Below are positions 48,960 through 59,880 of a stretch of 64,000 bases of DNA, piece by piece (positions within the stretch are counted from its first letter, which is position 1; each line of letters starts with the position of its first letter). The DNA lies in NCBI GenBank assembly GCA_023014335.1, contig JAECYW010000030.1, positions 124,001-188,000 of the forward strand, written 5' to 3'. This DNA comes from Galerina marginata. Its lineage: Eukaryota; Basidiomycota; Agaricomycetes; Agaricales; Galerinaceae. Below the pieces are notes generated by a model that searched no databases, was not told the DNA's origin, and worked only from the letters and a program-made list of their open reading frames with translations. The position numbers and the translations under genes were made by a program.

Positions 48960-50522
48960 CTACTCCATTCCGTTTCGAATCTCCTCATTCCATTCTACAT
49001 CAAGGTCGTCTATTCCTTCAAGGAAGAGCAGCCTGTCTTGATTAGGTGAAGTGCAGTTGGATAAATCAAAGCCTGTGATGGGTATGCCTGCATTGAGACG
49101 GTGAAGGAGAAACCGCATGATTGCGTCGCATTTCAATTCCACGTCGGTGTCGAACACGATAGTTTCAAGACTAGGAAACAGGATTTCCCCGTTTAGTTCC
49201 ACGCAGAGTTGTAATAATACTTCCATTGTATGCGACTCAGTGTGCATTGTTACCACGGAGGATAGAGAGCGGCAGAGCGCCGCAAAGCGCAGCTTGGAAA
49301 GTTCCAAGCCACCCGGTGAGATGTCGAGTTCTACGGTTGTGACAGCACTGAAATCGCAAGAATTTAATAGACAGTGGAGGATAATATTGTGTATTCCATG
49401 CCGCTCTCCTTGACCGACCTCGACATGGAGGAAAAATGTTGCGTCACAGCTCCATTTAACAGCATTGCCTAATTCGATAAAGTCTTCTATCATTGCGCAC
49501 GAAATCGTATCGATAGGCGAATAGTTGGATAAACATTGAAAATGGGCAGTCAAACCTCGTCGGAGGAGGAATAGGTCGTCGGCGGTCAGAGGGGAGATTG
49601 TAACGTCACTGCTTTCATATCGGGATTCGCATCCTAATGTCGGGTTGAGGTGGCCAATCATTACAATCAAAGTCCTAAACTTGACCTTTAAACAAAGCTT
49701 TTTAAGCTTGGGAAGGGTAATCATGGGCCATGAACGATCTTCTGCGTGTATATCGACGATGTCGACGTCCGCCATGTCGAGGGATTCGAGAACCGACATT
49801 TCAGCGAGTGCGAAAATGATTGTCTGTCCAACGGAACAGTCGAATATTTGGAGACGACGCAGACCCGATAGCCAACTACCGGAAATTTTGAAATTGATGG
49901 CATAGGTCGTAAGGGTGTGGAGGGATGGGGCGTCGTTTGAAAATAGAGTATCGTCGATGGTTGAAAATGCTTGGGGAGGTGATGGGAAATTGATGTATAA
50001 TATTTCGAGGTTTGGGGCTGGTCTTTGTATTGAACGCCATCTCCTATCTTCTATGTCCGCAGTGAAACCTATGCGGATATATACCCTCCGGAATCGCAAC
50101 CAATGATCGCCCAGAAGAGACAAAAAGAACTCGGCAGCGGGCCTGCCTTCTCCTGCATTACCGATGATTGACAAAAGGGAATTACCCGTCCTTTTTAAGA
50201 TTTCGGCTCTCCAGTTGTCGTTCTCCTGGTCTAAATGTGTTAGGTTAATTATATTGGCCCAAAGCGAAGGTGAGGAGAGCATCAAGGAGCGCCACCCAGC
50301 GCACACTTGTGATGCATGACGTGCGGTGATAAGTGAGCGTTCTGGACTAATTTCGTTCGCTAAGAAATCGGCGTCTATAAGCGTGTTATGATGGAATATG
50401 TGCCAAAGAATATCGTGACTGAGGCGGGATATTGGTGGTTCCTCGTCGCGATGGAGAATGAGGAAAGGGGTACGCTTGCTCCTCTCATTCTCTGTCTGCT
50501 GTGGGGATGTGGGTATGGACAT
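48960..50522 (-). CDS. F-box protein, paralogue 2
   Basis: Single-exon coding region of 520 aa with the F-box near residues 28-100 (ISRLSHDILWHIF, then RHASQVCAGWRSLMLSSPSLWA) and leucine-rich C-terminal repeats. The ending (DRLLFLEGIDDLDVEWNEE) is nearly the same as in paralogue 3, so 2 and 3 are the closest pair. A leader intron (GTAAAT...ATATTAG) ends at the ATG; the base triplet before its donor is also ATG, so translation could start one codon earlier after splicing. It lies divergently from a relic of a membrane-protein gene at 50,734-50,900. Confidence 0.85.
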   Translation of the reverse strand: MSIPTSPQQTENERSKRTPFLILHRDEEPPISRLSHDILWHIFHHNTLIDADFLANEISPERSLITARHASQVCAGWRSLMLSSPSLWANIINLTHLDQENDNWRAEILKRTGNSLLSIIGNAGEGRPAAEFFLSLLGDHWLRFRRVYIRIGFTADIEDRRWRSIQRPAPNLEILYINFPSPPQAFSTIDDTLFSNDAPSLHTLTTYAINFKISGSWLSGLRRLQIFDCSVGQTIIFALAEMSVLESLDMADVDIVDIHAEDRSWPMITLPKLKKLCLKVKFRTLIVMIGHLNPTLGCESRYESSDVTISPLTADDLFLLRRGLTAHFQCLSNYSPIDTISCAMIEDFIELGNAVKWSCDATFFLHVEVGQGERHGIHNIILHCLLNSCDFSAVTTVELDISPGGLELSKLRFAALCRSLSSVVTMHTESHTMEVLLQLCVELNGEILFPSLETIVFDTDVELKCDAIMRFLLHRLNAGIPITGFDLSNCTSPNQDRLLFLEGIDDLDVEWNEEIRNGME

Positions 50523-50733
50523 CTAATATATATGTAGATATTCTGTTAAGCAACTCTTGGAAAAATAAATGAATTGCAATTTACCATGTATAAATGGAGC
50601 TCTACCGGCGGGAGGGTCGAGACAACTGCTTCGTCGACGATGGCATAGCGAATATATACGCAGTCGCGCCGTCGGGCAAACTCGAGCAAAGTTCAGCAAA
50701 CACGCCCATCGCCATACGCACCATACCTGATTT

Positions 50734-50910
50734 GTGTTTATTCTCTCAAGACTGACCTTTTCGGGCCAGCTTAGGTATGAGCATTTTTCCCCTCGTGCCT
50801 TTCTTCAGAGGAATTGGCCCAATAAAAACGGCAGAGATGCTCATATCTTGGGCAGCGCGTCAGTGGGGCAATGCCAAAATGCTTGCTATATGCTATTGAG
50901 GCTACTTAAT
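50734..50910 (+). pseudogene. Relic of the multi-pass membrane protein gene
   Basis: It aligns with the end of exon 1 of the 54,277 gene: AEMLISWAARQWGNAKMLA here against PEMLIFWAMRQWRNARMLA there. Only this fragment is left. It keeps the same in-frame TGA (50,897-50,899) seen in the longer gene. It stands divergent from F-box paralogue 2, as the longer gene does from paralogue 3. Confidence 0.7.
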
Positions 50911-52238
50911 CAACAGACATACGTTCTATCTGAGCTCGACAGTGGGACGATTACTCACGCGCACGAGTCATCAGTTTGATGCCCTCAGTTCTTGAATAAA
51001 AATAGATTCATCCCCTCATGCTCCTTGACTGTCCCTTTCACTGGCGCTATATTGAACTCACCGTGAAATTTGTATGGCAGCAACGCAGGGTGTTGAAGTA
51101 CTGAAAGCTTATTCTGGTCTATGTAAATACGTGTTCTTCTTTCCTGTCTGAGTATTTGTCTTTCTAACTTTCGTACTTACTTGTTCAATGATTCACCACC
51201 AGAAGGACACACCAGCAGCCGGAACAAGCCACCCTCTGGCGTCAGTAATCTGACCTTCAAACACTGCTAGTCCAGGTTGAAGAATGGGCCGAGTTCGTCC
51301 AAAGATCGTCTCACTGGTTCTAGTTGGGCGTATGACGTACTTCCGCAAAGCAGAGATGCATTTTTCTTTCTTCCTGCATACCCCCAAGCGACGGTCAACG
51401 AAACTGACGATGCCTCCACAGCTCCCGTCATCCATCACGAGAGTCAATTGGACAGGAACGGCAGACGGATTTCTTGTTGGCCGTGCCTCCGGTGCAAAAG
51501 CTCTGGGTTCTGGTTATGCTCACGATTCTTGGTCATTGAATATTGAAGCTGCTACAGCGAAAACGCCTGATAGCCTCCTCCTGGCTCCGAAGATGCAACT
51601 CACGTCCCTTGGTATTATGTGTTTAATATCTCGAAACACGCGCCGCTTGCACGACTTCCGACGTCGCCACTCTAGTACTAATAGATCAACCACGATTTTC
51701 TGCAACGAAGTACTGATGCAGATTTTGCTTGCAATTTGTTTTCACATCACGGGCTCGCCGTCTGTACTCGAGTAGTTATTTGGTGACGTTGAAGACGTTA
51801 ACGTACATACTGCCGCTGCCCCCCGAGACATCTCCTGGCCTTCGAGGTCTTTTCGACGCCCATTCGAGTTTGACAGCCTCAGGTGACTGGGTGTTGTTCG
51901 TTAAATGGCACCGGAGTGACTGCCATAGTCAACAAACACTGCCTCCGTCATTTTCCCCAGCAGTATCAGTACAAGCACCACGTCTCGAGCACTAGTTGGT
52001 CGGTCCTGTCGATACTGACCTCGCTGAAGGCCCTTTTATTCTGCTATGGCTGTCACTGATTCTGGAGATATACTGATCCACTGACTCTTGAAGCGGCCGC
52101 CTTCCTGGCCCTACTCGCGGATTTACATGCCATAACGTATGTGATGTTTCTTTGTCAATATTCCGGCTCCAAGAAAGAGGCATGCTTTGGGCTAAGGAAT
52201 TCATATTCGTCTAATATGTGGGAAAAAGTCATAATATC
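50911..52238. other. Decayed duplicated sequence
   Basis: It contains a third copy of the block noted in 44,385-48,959 (about 51,380-51,540) and an ATAAAAATAG motif at 50,996 shared with 44,482, 45,796 and 54,212. No intact gene. Confidence 0.45.
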
Positions 52239-53810
52239 CTACATTGAGTTTCGAATTTCCTCGTTCCAGTTGACATCAAGACCGTTTATCCCTTCAAGGA
52301 AGAGAAGCCGGTCCTGATTGGGTGAAGTGCAGTTGCATAAATCAAAGCCTGTTAAGGGTACACCCGCTTCGCGACGTTGAAGGAGAAAGTGCCTGATTGT
52401 GCTGCATATCAAGTCTGCGTCGGTGTCGAATACAATGGATTCAAGACTGGGAAACAGGATTTCCCCGTTTAGGTCTTCGTGCCAGTGGAGCTGTATTAAT
52501 ACTTCCATTGTTGACGAGTCGGTGTGCATTTTCGCTACGGAAAATAGAGAGCGGAAGAACTTGACTAGGTGCAGGTCGGAGAGATCCAAGGCATCCTGTG
52601 AAACGTTGAGTTCTAATGTTGCGATCGTCCTGAGATCACAAGAATATAGAGAATTGAGGACAATATTTGGTATTCCATGCCACTCTGAGCCGCGTTCGAT
52701 CTCGATGTGGACGTAGAACGTTGAATTACCACCTGCTTTCATAGCGTTGTTCACCTCGATTACGTCCTCTGTCATAAGCAACGAAAATGTGTGGGTATGC
52801 CGAAAACTGGAAAAGCATTGGAAGTGGGTAGATAAACCTCGTTGGAGAAGGGATATATCGTCGGTGGAAGGAAGAGGGATTGTCTCGTTACAACTCTCAT
52901 ACCGAGAAATGCATCCAGGCGTGGGGTGGATGTAGCTAATCAATACTATAAAAGTCTCAAGTTTGGTGCCCAAATAGAGGCGTTGAAGCTTGGGAAGGAT
53001 AATCGTCGGCCATATGCGAGCTTCTGCGTGTATATTGACAATGTCGACGTCCGTCACGTCGAGGGCTTCCAAGGCCAGCATTTCCGCTAGCGCAAAAAGA
53101 AAAGTCTGTCTAACGGAGCAGCCAAAGAGATCAAGACGACGAAGCCTTGTTATCCAGCTCCCGGAAAACTTGAAATTAATTGCATTGGTGAGAAGGGTGC
53201 GGATGGATGGAGCGTTGTTTGAGAATAGAACATCGTCAACGGTTGAGAATGCTGGGGGTAATGAGAACCAGATACAGCAGATTTCAAGGTTCGGAGCTGG
53301 AGTGTGAATCGAAAGCCACCTGTCATCTTCTACGATCATAGGGTGTTCTGCATTGATGGATAACCTTCGGAATCGCGTCCAATGATTGCCAAGGAGAGAC
53401 AAGAAAAACCGGGCAACGGGCCCTTCTTCATCTAAATTGCCTATAATCGAAAGAAATGCGTTGCCAGTTCTTTTCAATACCTCGCGTCTCCAATTGTCGT
53501 TTTTCTGGTCTAAATACTTCAGGTTCATTACGTTGGCCCAAAGAGAGGAGGAGCTGAGCATCAAGCAGCGCCAGCCAGCGCACACTTGGGATGTGTGACG
53601 TGCGGTGATAAGCGAGCATTCACGCCTTGAATTACTAGAAAAATTCTGTATGAAATCGGTGTCTGTAAGTGTGTTCAGATTGAAAATGCGCCAAAGGAGA
53701 TCTTCATTGAGCTTGGATATTGGGGGTGGACCGTTGCGATTGTGAATGAGAAAAGTGGGATACTTGCTCCTCCCTTTTTTTGGTTGCTGTGGGTGTATGG
53801 GTAGTGACAT
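52239..53810 (-). CDS. F-box protein, paralogue 3
   Basis: Single-exon coding region of 523 aa. F-box near residues 32-105 (ISKLNEDLLWRIF, then RHTSQVCAGWRCLMLSSSSLWA), followed by leucine-rich repeats (RLRRLDLFGCS, ALEALDVTDVDI, LPKLQRLYLG). The same leader intron ends at the ATG. Its upstream neighbour is the divergent membrane-protein gene, 466 bp away. Confidence 0.85.
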   Translation of the reverse strand: MSLPIHPQQPKKGRSKYPTFLIHNRNGPPPISKLNEDLLWRIFNLNTLTDTDFIQNFSSNSRRECSLITARHTSQVCAGWRCLMLSSSSLWANVMNLKYLDQKNDNWRREVLKRTGNAFLSIIGNLDEEGPVARFFLSLLGNHWTRFRRLSINAEHPMIVEDDRWLSIHTPAPNLEICCIWFSLPPAFSTVDDVLFSNNAPSIRTLLTNAINFKFSGSWITRLRRLDLFGCSVRQTFLFALAEMLALEALDVTDVDIVNIHAEARIWPTIILPKLQRLYLGTKLETFIVLISYIHPTPGCISRYESCNETIPLPSTDDISLLQRGLSTHFQCFSSFRHTHTFSLLMTEDVIEVNNAMKAGGNSTFYVHIEIERGSEWHGIPNIVLNSLYSCDLRTIATLELNVSQDALDLSDLHLVKFFRSLFSVAKMHTDSSTMEVLIQLHWHEDLNGEILFPSLESIVFDTDADLICSTIRHFLLQRREAGVPLTGFDLCNCTSPNQDRLLFLEGINGLDVNWNEEIRNSM

Positions 53811-54276
53811 CTAAGATATTACATCGTTAAACAACTTTTGAAGTAAAGAACTCGTTTACCTACAGTCAGCGCAAAGGATACTTTATCAGGAATCGAGACT
53901 TTTACTTTATCGATGAGCGGAGTGGAAAAATTCCCTTTCGTGCCGGAAGCCGCGGGTCAAACTCGAACAAAGTTCAACAAACGTAGACACTGTCACCTCG
54001 TATATACTCTATATGTTTGTGGTGAGTTTAGTATTCTGTATTACTGCATTTACGAACATGATAGGCCTATTCATCTCTCTAGGCTAGTTCCAAGCCTCAA
54101 AATGCCGCGGTATTGGTTCAAGTTCGGTGTGCATTGTTTCCGAGTCACCGAATTCGCCTAAGACACTTGACAGATCCCAACTTGCCCAGTCCTTTGACAC
54201 CCACTTCACGGATAAAAATAGCTGCTTTAATGACCAACGGCGACAGCGGCCAGTGAATCATTTCTTCCTTTTCCCC
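53811..54276. promoter_or_regulatory. Divergent promoter region, F-box 3 and membrane protein
   Basis: 466 bp between two divergent ATGs. It contains the F-box leader intron (near 53,812-53,870), a CAAACTCGAACAAAGTTCA word also present at the equivalent place near 50,680, and ATAAAAATAG at 54,212, a TATA-like site for the plus-strand gene. Confidence 0.45.
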
Positions 54277-56101
54277 ATGTTCCTCCTGGTCCCATTACTA
54301 TGCATGGTAAACATCGCAGCGTCGGCTGTCCCCCAGGTCGACACTTCTGCCTTCAATTCGACATGTAGCCCCGTCCCGAATCCCGTTGTAGCTACAAATC
54401 AAAGATCAACCTGGGACATCCTCTGGAGTTGCCTCGCCACCATATTTGCCTGCACTTGGGTGTCAGTCCACCCGAATATGCCGAGTCCCACGGACGGGAA
54501 AATTCGCATTGCTCTACAACGCCTGGAGTTGATGGTATGGGGAGTTATGACACCGGAAATGCTTATATTTTGGGCAATGCGCCAGTGGCGCAATGCCAGG
54601 ATGCTTGCTGCACGCTATTGAGGTACGCGGTATTACACAGCCTTGCGGCGGCTCTTCCGTTCTTCTAAACCATTGATAGAGTTTGGTTGGACGATCACTC
54701 ACGGCCATTTCCTTCAAATGGGGGGGTTTATCCTGGTGGAAGATGGCATTGACTCCTCAGTCCTGACGCCTAGAGAATTCAATATCTTACTAGCCGACCA
54801 AGAAATAGGCTTCCCTCTCATTTCGGAAAAGGAAATACTAGATCGGAGCAAAGGAGATGGCCTGTCGAAGGCACTTGCTGTCGCACAGACGTCATGGTTC
54901 ATCGCCCAATGTATCTCGCGCAAGGTTCAACACCTTACAATCACGGAAATTGAACTGGTAACAGTTGCTTTCGCATTCCTGAACGGGATCATGTACTTCC
55001 TATGGTGGAACAAACCCGTTGACGTAACGACCTGTGTCCGAATATATCGCCTGACAAGTGCAACCCCTCAACCCAAGCCAATCAAAATTGACCGAGATGA
55101 AGACCCCGCGTCATCATTTTCCTTGGCTCCACAAAGTACGAATCCACAATTTACGATTAGCCGCCTCTCCGAAGGTACGCACATCAGTAGGTATTCGTTT
55201 GCAGAATCTGAAGTTGACTACATAAGTGAGTTGTTCGGTTTTATTTTCGAGTCCTGTAATCACAAGTCCTGCAGATTACCTGTCGCAAGCGAGATCACCG
55301 CCCGTGCCTCAAATAATAATTCCACCTATCGCACATCTACCATCGCACAGTTCAGATCCCAGCATCCATCCTTGTCCCAGGCTAGAGTCACAGCCTTCGC
55401 TAGTTATCCCTTCACCGGCACAAGAGACTGCGCTACCATCTTTTTCTCAGGTGATTCCTCTGCCACTTGATCGCACTTATAAGCCAATCAATCCTGGCGT
55501 TCGTGTATTGATTGCTGGGTGGACGTTGTCAAAACATTTAATACGGGCATTCTTGTTCATATTTCACAGACTAGACGAGATGAGAGGTGGACAGCATTCT
55601 GGGTGGAGGGAACCCACGCGCGTGCCGACATTTTTTCCTCCTGGAGGTGACCTAAATCGCGAGTATTGGGGTCATCTCAGTGTGTCTGCTATCAGCACGC
55701 TTTTTGGCCTTATTCACTGTCTTGGATGGTCGTTGGATTTCCCAACTGTTGCCGAGAGGTTCATTTGGAGGGTCTCGGCGGTCGTTATTTCAGCAGTTCC
55801 AATCCTTGCTCTGTGTTCACACTTTCTCCTATTCATACTTCACCCAATTATAGAAAAAATACGCCGTATGGTTGCTGGACCACCATCTTCTCGGCGCAAA
55901 ATAGTGCTACTGTTGGTACGCTGGCTTCTTGTTCCAGCTGGTTATTTCCGAAGGACAATTTGGTGGGTATTTATTGGGTTAATTCCTATTTATCTTCTCG
56001 CCCGGATAGGGCTTTTGGTGGAGGCTTTTTTTTCATTACGAAATCTTCCTTCAGGAGCATATTCAGTAGTTGTTTGGACTGGGTATTTACCACATATCTG
56101 A
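54277..56101 (+). pseudogene. Multi-pass membrane protein with in-frame TGA
   Basis: Three blocks (54,277-54,622; 54,680-55,225; 55,275-56,101) form a protein of a common but unnamed Agaricomycete membrane family. It has a signal peptide (MFLLVPLLCMVNIAASA), then the hallmark STWDILWSCLATIFACTW, VHPNMPSP, and a PEMLIFWAMRQWRNAR helix. Exon 2 begins FGWTITHGHFLQMGGF and ends in a soluble segment. Exon 3 has four to five helices (SAISTLFGLIHCLGW, VSAVVISAVPILALC, IYLLARIGLLVEAF). The frame is good throughout except for TGA at 54,619-54,621, three codons before the family-typical GWT motif. That stop is the reason for calling it a pseudogene. Stop read-through or an unusual splice donor are alternatives. 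Confidence 0.6.
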
Positions 56102-56592
56102 ATTGGAATTTCATGCACAAAGTAGAATAGCATATTGGGTGTTGCTTATTCAAGGTTAGCCATTCGAAATCGGTAGCGTTTGTTGTGCGAAAAGAGGAAG
56201 GTGGTCATGGCAAGAAAGCTCACGTCCAAACTCCTGCCGCCCCTGCTCCTCGATGAACGGAATCAAAAGTTACGGCCATTTCCTTAGGATACGAAAAAGC
56301 TGCTCGATGTGCGCTGCAGTATTGAAGACGGAGAAAGTGGATCAGAATATTATTGACCAGCATTAATATCGGCTACATCACTGACGTTAACCGTGAGCCT
56401 TTGGGCTTCCAGTGCTTTGGGAACTATCGCGAGTAGTACATAATCAGAAGATACCTACGTGTTCCATAGATTTCAGCATCAGAATTTTCTCGACGAGTTT
56501 TCAACGGCATTTGGTTACTAATAAGACTGATGAACCACAACAGACTCGGAACCCTGTCCCGTAGCTTCTCCTAACGCTCTGACAGAACATTA
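56102..56592. other. Intergenic between convergent genes
   Basis: No gene seen. 3' flanks of the membrane-protein gene and the minus-strand gene ending at 56,593. Confidence 0.5.
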
Positions 56593-58368
56593 TCAAACAG
56601 CCTCGTTCTCCGTCAGAACTCCTACTTTCTTCAGCAGCTCGTCCCACTCGCAGCGCGGGATCGAAGGTCTTCCCGCTGCCTCCCATCGCGCCGACAACCA
56701 CTGTGCGCAGTTTTCGTCCAGCGCAGGCCTCATGCTGAACGAAATAATCCTGTGAGCAATCACAGTGAAATCGAAGAATTACACATACCGAGGGAAGTGG
56801 TTCATTTTGAGGTACCATGGTAGCTCGTCTAGCTTCACGCCGCTCTCAATCATGTCACCGAAACCTTGTCTCTCTCTATCGAACTTCTGGGGAAGAAACA
56901 CCTCCACTTTACAGGCAGCATCGCACCAGCCCAATTCTTTGGCGATAAACTGGACGGCTAGATCTTGAACGTGATAGCAGTGGAGCATAAACAGCAGGGT
57001 TTCCCCTTGAAGCGAGTCGGTTCGGGGTGGAAAGGCGTAGCGCTCTGGGTCAGAAATGTGGCGCCGAAGCTCTTCGCACGCTTTTGCGTAGGCGATTTTA
57101 GGCGTACGTGGAATATATCCGGTATCAGGCATCGATGTGGCCAGTTTTAAGAGTCTAGGATCGAATCGAATGCTTTTGTATAGTACCGCGGGTGATATTC
57201 GCTCTTCCAGGAAGTTAATATCGCACATTTGCTTATAGATCGTGAGATAGTCGGAAGAGTCAATTTTGACACTGATTCGACGGGTGAATTGGTGAATGTC
57301 GGTCCAGATAGCCATTGCCTTTGGTCCTTCGATTGGAACCTCCCTGGAAGCACGCTCTACGAGGAGCTTCTCTGTTTTTAACATGGCAGATACAAAGTCC
57401 TCGAAAGATACACTGGAAGACTTGATGGCCCTGGGTTCATAAACAGAAATTGGGTCGAAGCAGTAGGGCGGTTCAGAGGTCCAAGGCGGCGCGTCCCGCG
57501 GTATATCCACTGGTTGGCCGGGGTCCCTTGCAATTTGGGCCACCGTGCGAGGCGTGAGCACAGAACCAGTGACATGATCAAGGCGGGAGCCCGACAGCAC
57601 GTCTGCTGCATGCTCTGGATCCGCTGAACAGAGCAGTGTCCAACGATCGCTCATCAGGAGATTGGAAAAGCGCGAGTTGCAGATGACTACGATATCGCCT
57701 TGACAGGGCTTAACCGCAGCTTCTAATTGAGACTTTGTGATAGATGCCTCGCTGACTGCCTCGTCGGCCTGCGTGGTGAGTAGTAGTTGGAATGTAGGAT
57801 TTTCGCAGTTGAGATCTTCGCAGTAGCCGTTACCTATCAGGACCAGAACCAGTTTTTCGCCTCGTTTAACTTTTAGCGCCATTAGCTGAAGAGAAAGCAG
57901 GCAATTCACAGCGAAATCTGCGGCAGAAATGTTAGGGTCGCAATCGCTTTCAAGTCGAGGGTGGGGAAGGACAAGTCGGTCACTTCCAGTGTCTCCAAAA
58001 ATGACAGAACTGTCAGGAGATAGGTGGTTGATCGGCCTGATAGTTAGCCATGTTGACTGATCGCTGCTGTAGCCTTGCAGAAGAGAGATCAGGAAGGACC
58101 AAGCCACGAAATCCGCTATCATAAAACCCGAGATGGGCACAGAAAACGTTCCTACGACGCCTAAGATGCCAAAAGCATGTATAATGTCTTTCTTTTCATT
58201 GGACAGGCCACAGAGGGACTTTCGCACTCGGAACCGATGGCTTTGTGTTTTAATTTTCTTGTCTGACGGCGAAGATTTCGAAACACTGTGGAAGATAGTT
58301 AACAATCTCCAGCTGTAGGAATGAGACATCACAAACGAATTCGTCAGAAGCTTCCCGATCGACTGCAT
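56593..58368 (-). CDS. Membrane-anchored protein, possible inactive caspase-like domain
   Basis: Two exons (58,368-56,789; 56,749-56,593) splice in frame to 578 aa. Residues 65-95 hold a hydrophobic stretch (GILGVVGTFSVPISGFMIADFVAW), a likely membrane helix. The next 200 residues have an alternating strand-helix order: RLVLPHP, AADFAVNCLLSLQLMAL, KLVLVLIGNGYC, TKSQLEAAVKPC, GDIVVICNSRFS, DRWTLLCSADP. This resembles caspase/peptidase-C14-like basidiomycete proteins, where GHG and a DSC/NSC site would be catalytic. Here GNG replaces GHG and NSR replaces NSC, so if the fold is right the enzyme is probably dead. The C-terminal 250 residues are helical and unrecognised. The fold call is tentative. 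The reading frame is well supported. Confidence 0.6.
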
Positions 58369-59880
58369 AGCGTATTTGATCGTGGCTTCAACTCTGAGAG
58401 GTAATGGTTAGTACATATCTGGGGCTAAGTGGAAGGAAATGTACCGTAAGTTTGAAATTGTAGGTGGAGGTGATGGCTGGTGAGAGCAGAAACATAGGAA
58501 CAGGAGTTGTTGTGTCTCGAGTCTCGGGGAGCCTTTCCAAACGCCGCCAATGAACGTGACATTCCCATTTTCCGAATTTCTTTACTTCAACCTATCGTTG
58601 TCAGCTCTAACCAAGATGAAATATAGTTGAGCCGTTTGACTGAAAGATAAAACTTTCGAGGTGTTCTTCGAAGAACGAATCGGAGGTCAAGCGGTGCGGA
58701 CTTCCCAGCCAATCAGGTCAGTTGCGGCAACTTCCGGAAGCCATCTCAACCGACGATCAACGTCGTTGATCCTTGTCTCCAACCATCACCACCGCCGCCC
58801 CCAACATCGCTGTGCGCCTCTCCCCTGCGAAAAGGATGTAGGCCGGCGCCGTCAAATTCAAGGCCCAGTAAAACGGCTCGTACGACGGCTCAATTAGCAT
58901 GCGACGGCTTCCAGATAGCCAGTCTGGTCAACCGATTTGACCGCATCTGCTGTGCTAGCTGTGGTGCGTACGGATGGGTAAGCAGAGGGAAATCAAGAGG
59001 GAGGCCTTTTTAGAGAGAAACCCGAAAAGTATGTCGTGACTCTTATTTCTCCTATTCCGAGTGTCTACTCACCCGTCGTCCTCAGGCTACGCCTAACTCA
59101 TTGCTGCTCCAGTCAACCACCGCCAGCCTCACTTGGTCATCCCTACAACGGTTTTCTCGATTGTCTATTTCCTCCCCGTGTACAGGAACAGCAGCAAGTC
59201 CAGCTACTGTTCTTCCACTCACTACCGTGCTCCCGCCCGCCTCAGGCTGCCACGTCACACGTCGAGGACCAGCAGCAGCACGACCGCCAAACGACCGCCG
59301 AGGAACGCTACGCTTGTGGATATCCCATGCATGACCATCCTGCCGACGCGACGCCGATACCGACGTCAGACGCCACCTCCCCTGGACATCTTGGAAGCAG
59401 ACGCACAAGGCGGCTCGAAGGGACGATTGTGGTGCAGCGTCACTGCTTTCTTACTCGCATGCTGTCGCTTGGTGCTCGGAATGCACACCCGCGGCTCCGT
59501 CGCCTTTTGCACATGACATTGCCCTACCCCGAGGCAGGTCGTCATGTTGCCTCCATTGCCCGCCTACGCACCTTCGCCTCTCCTTACAGCAACCGCTGGG
59601 GAAGCAGCAGTACAGTGCGGGCGCTGTGATACCGCTCTTAAGCATCACCCGTGCGCTGCTAGGAGCCGATGGTGCGTTTCCTGGCACGGTTGCTTTAATT
59701 CTCGTACTTGATAGGTTTCACCTGGTCTTCATGTAGTGCGTGCCCAAATATATTGTTTATTTCTTTCTTTAGGGTTCATCAACGTGGGAGTCGGCATATA
59801 TGATACAGTCTCAGGGAACCATTCGTTGAAATAGAACAGATTCCTACTCGAGTACATAAAACTGACGTTTGAATGATTAT
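58369..59880. other. Intergenic with an uncertain open frame
   Basis: Overlapping plus-strand frames (59,036-59,629 and 59,133-59,516) are Arg/Pro/Ser-rich. The second includes one helix-like segment (VTAFLLACCRLVLGM). I cannot decide between them or place introns. They may belong to a short unknown gene. Confidence 0.35.

Noticed and set aside
59036..59629. 197-codon plus-strand frame
   Set aside because: Low-complexity, competing frames overlap it and no splicing gives a convincing product. Kept only as an uncertain open frame.
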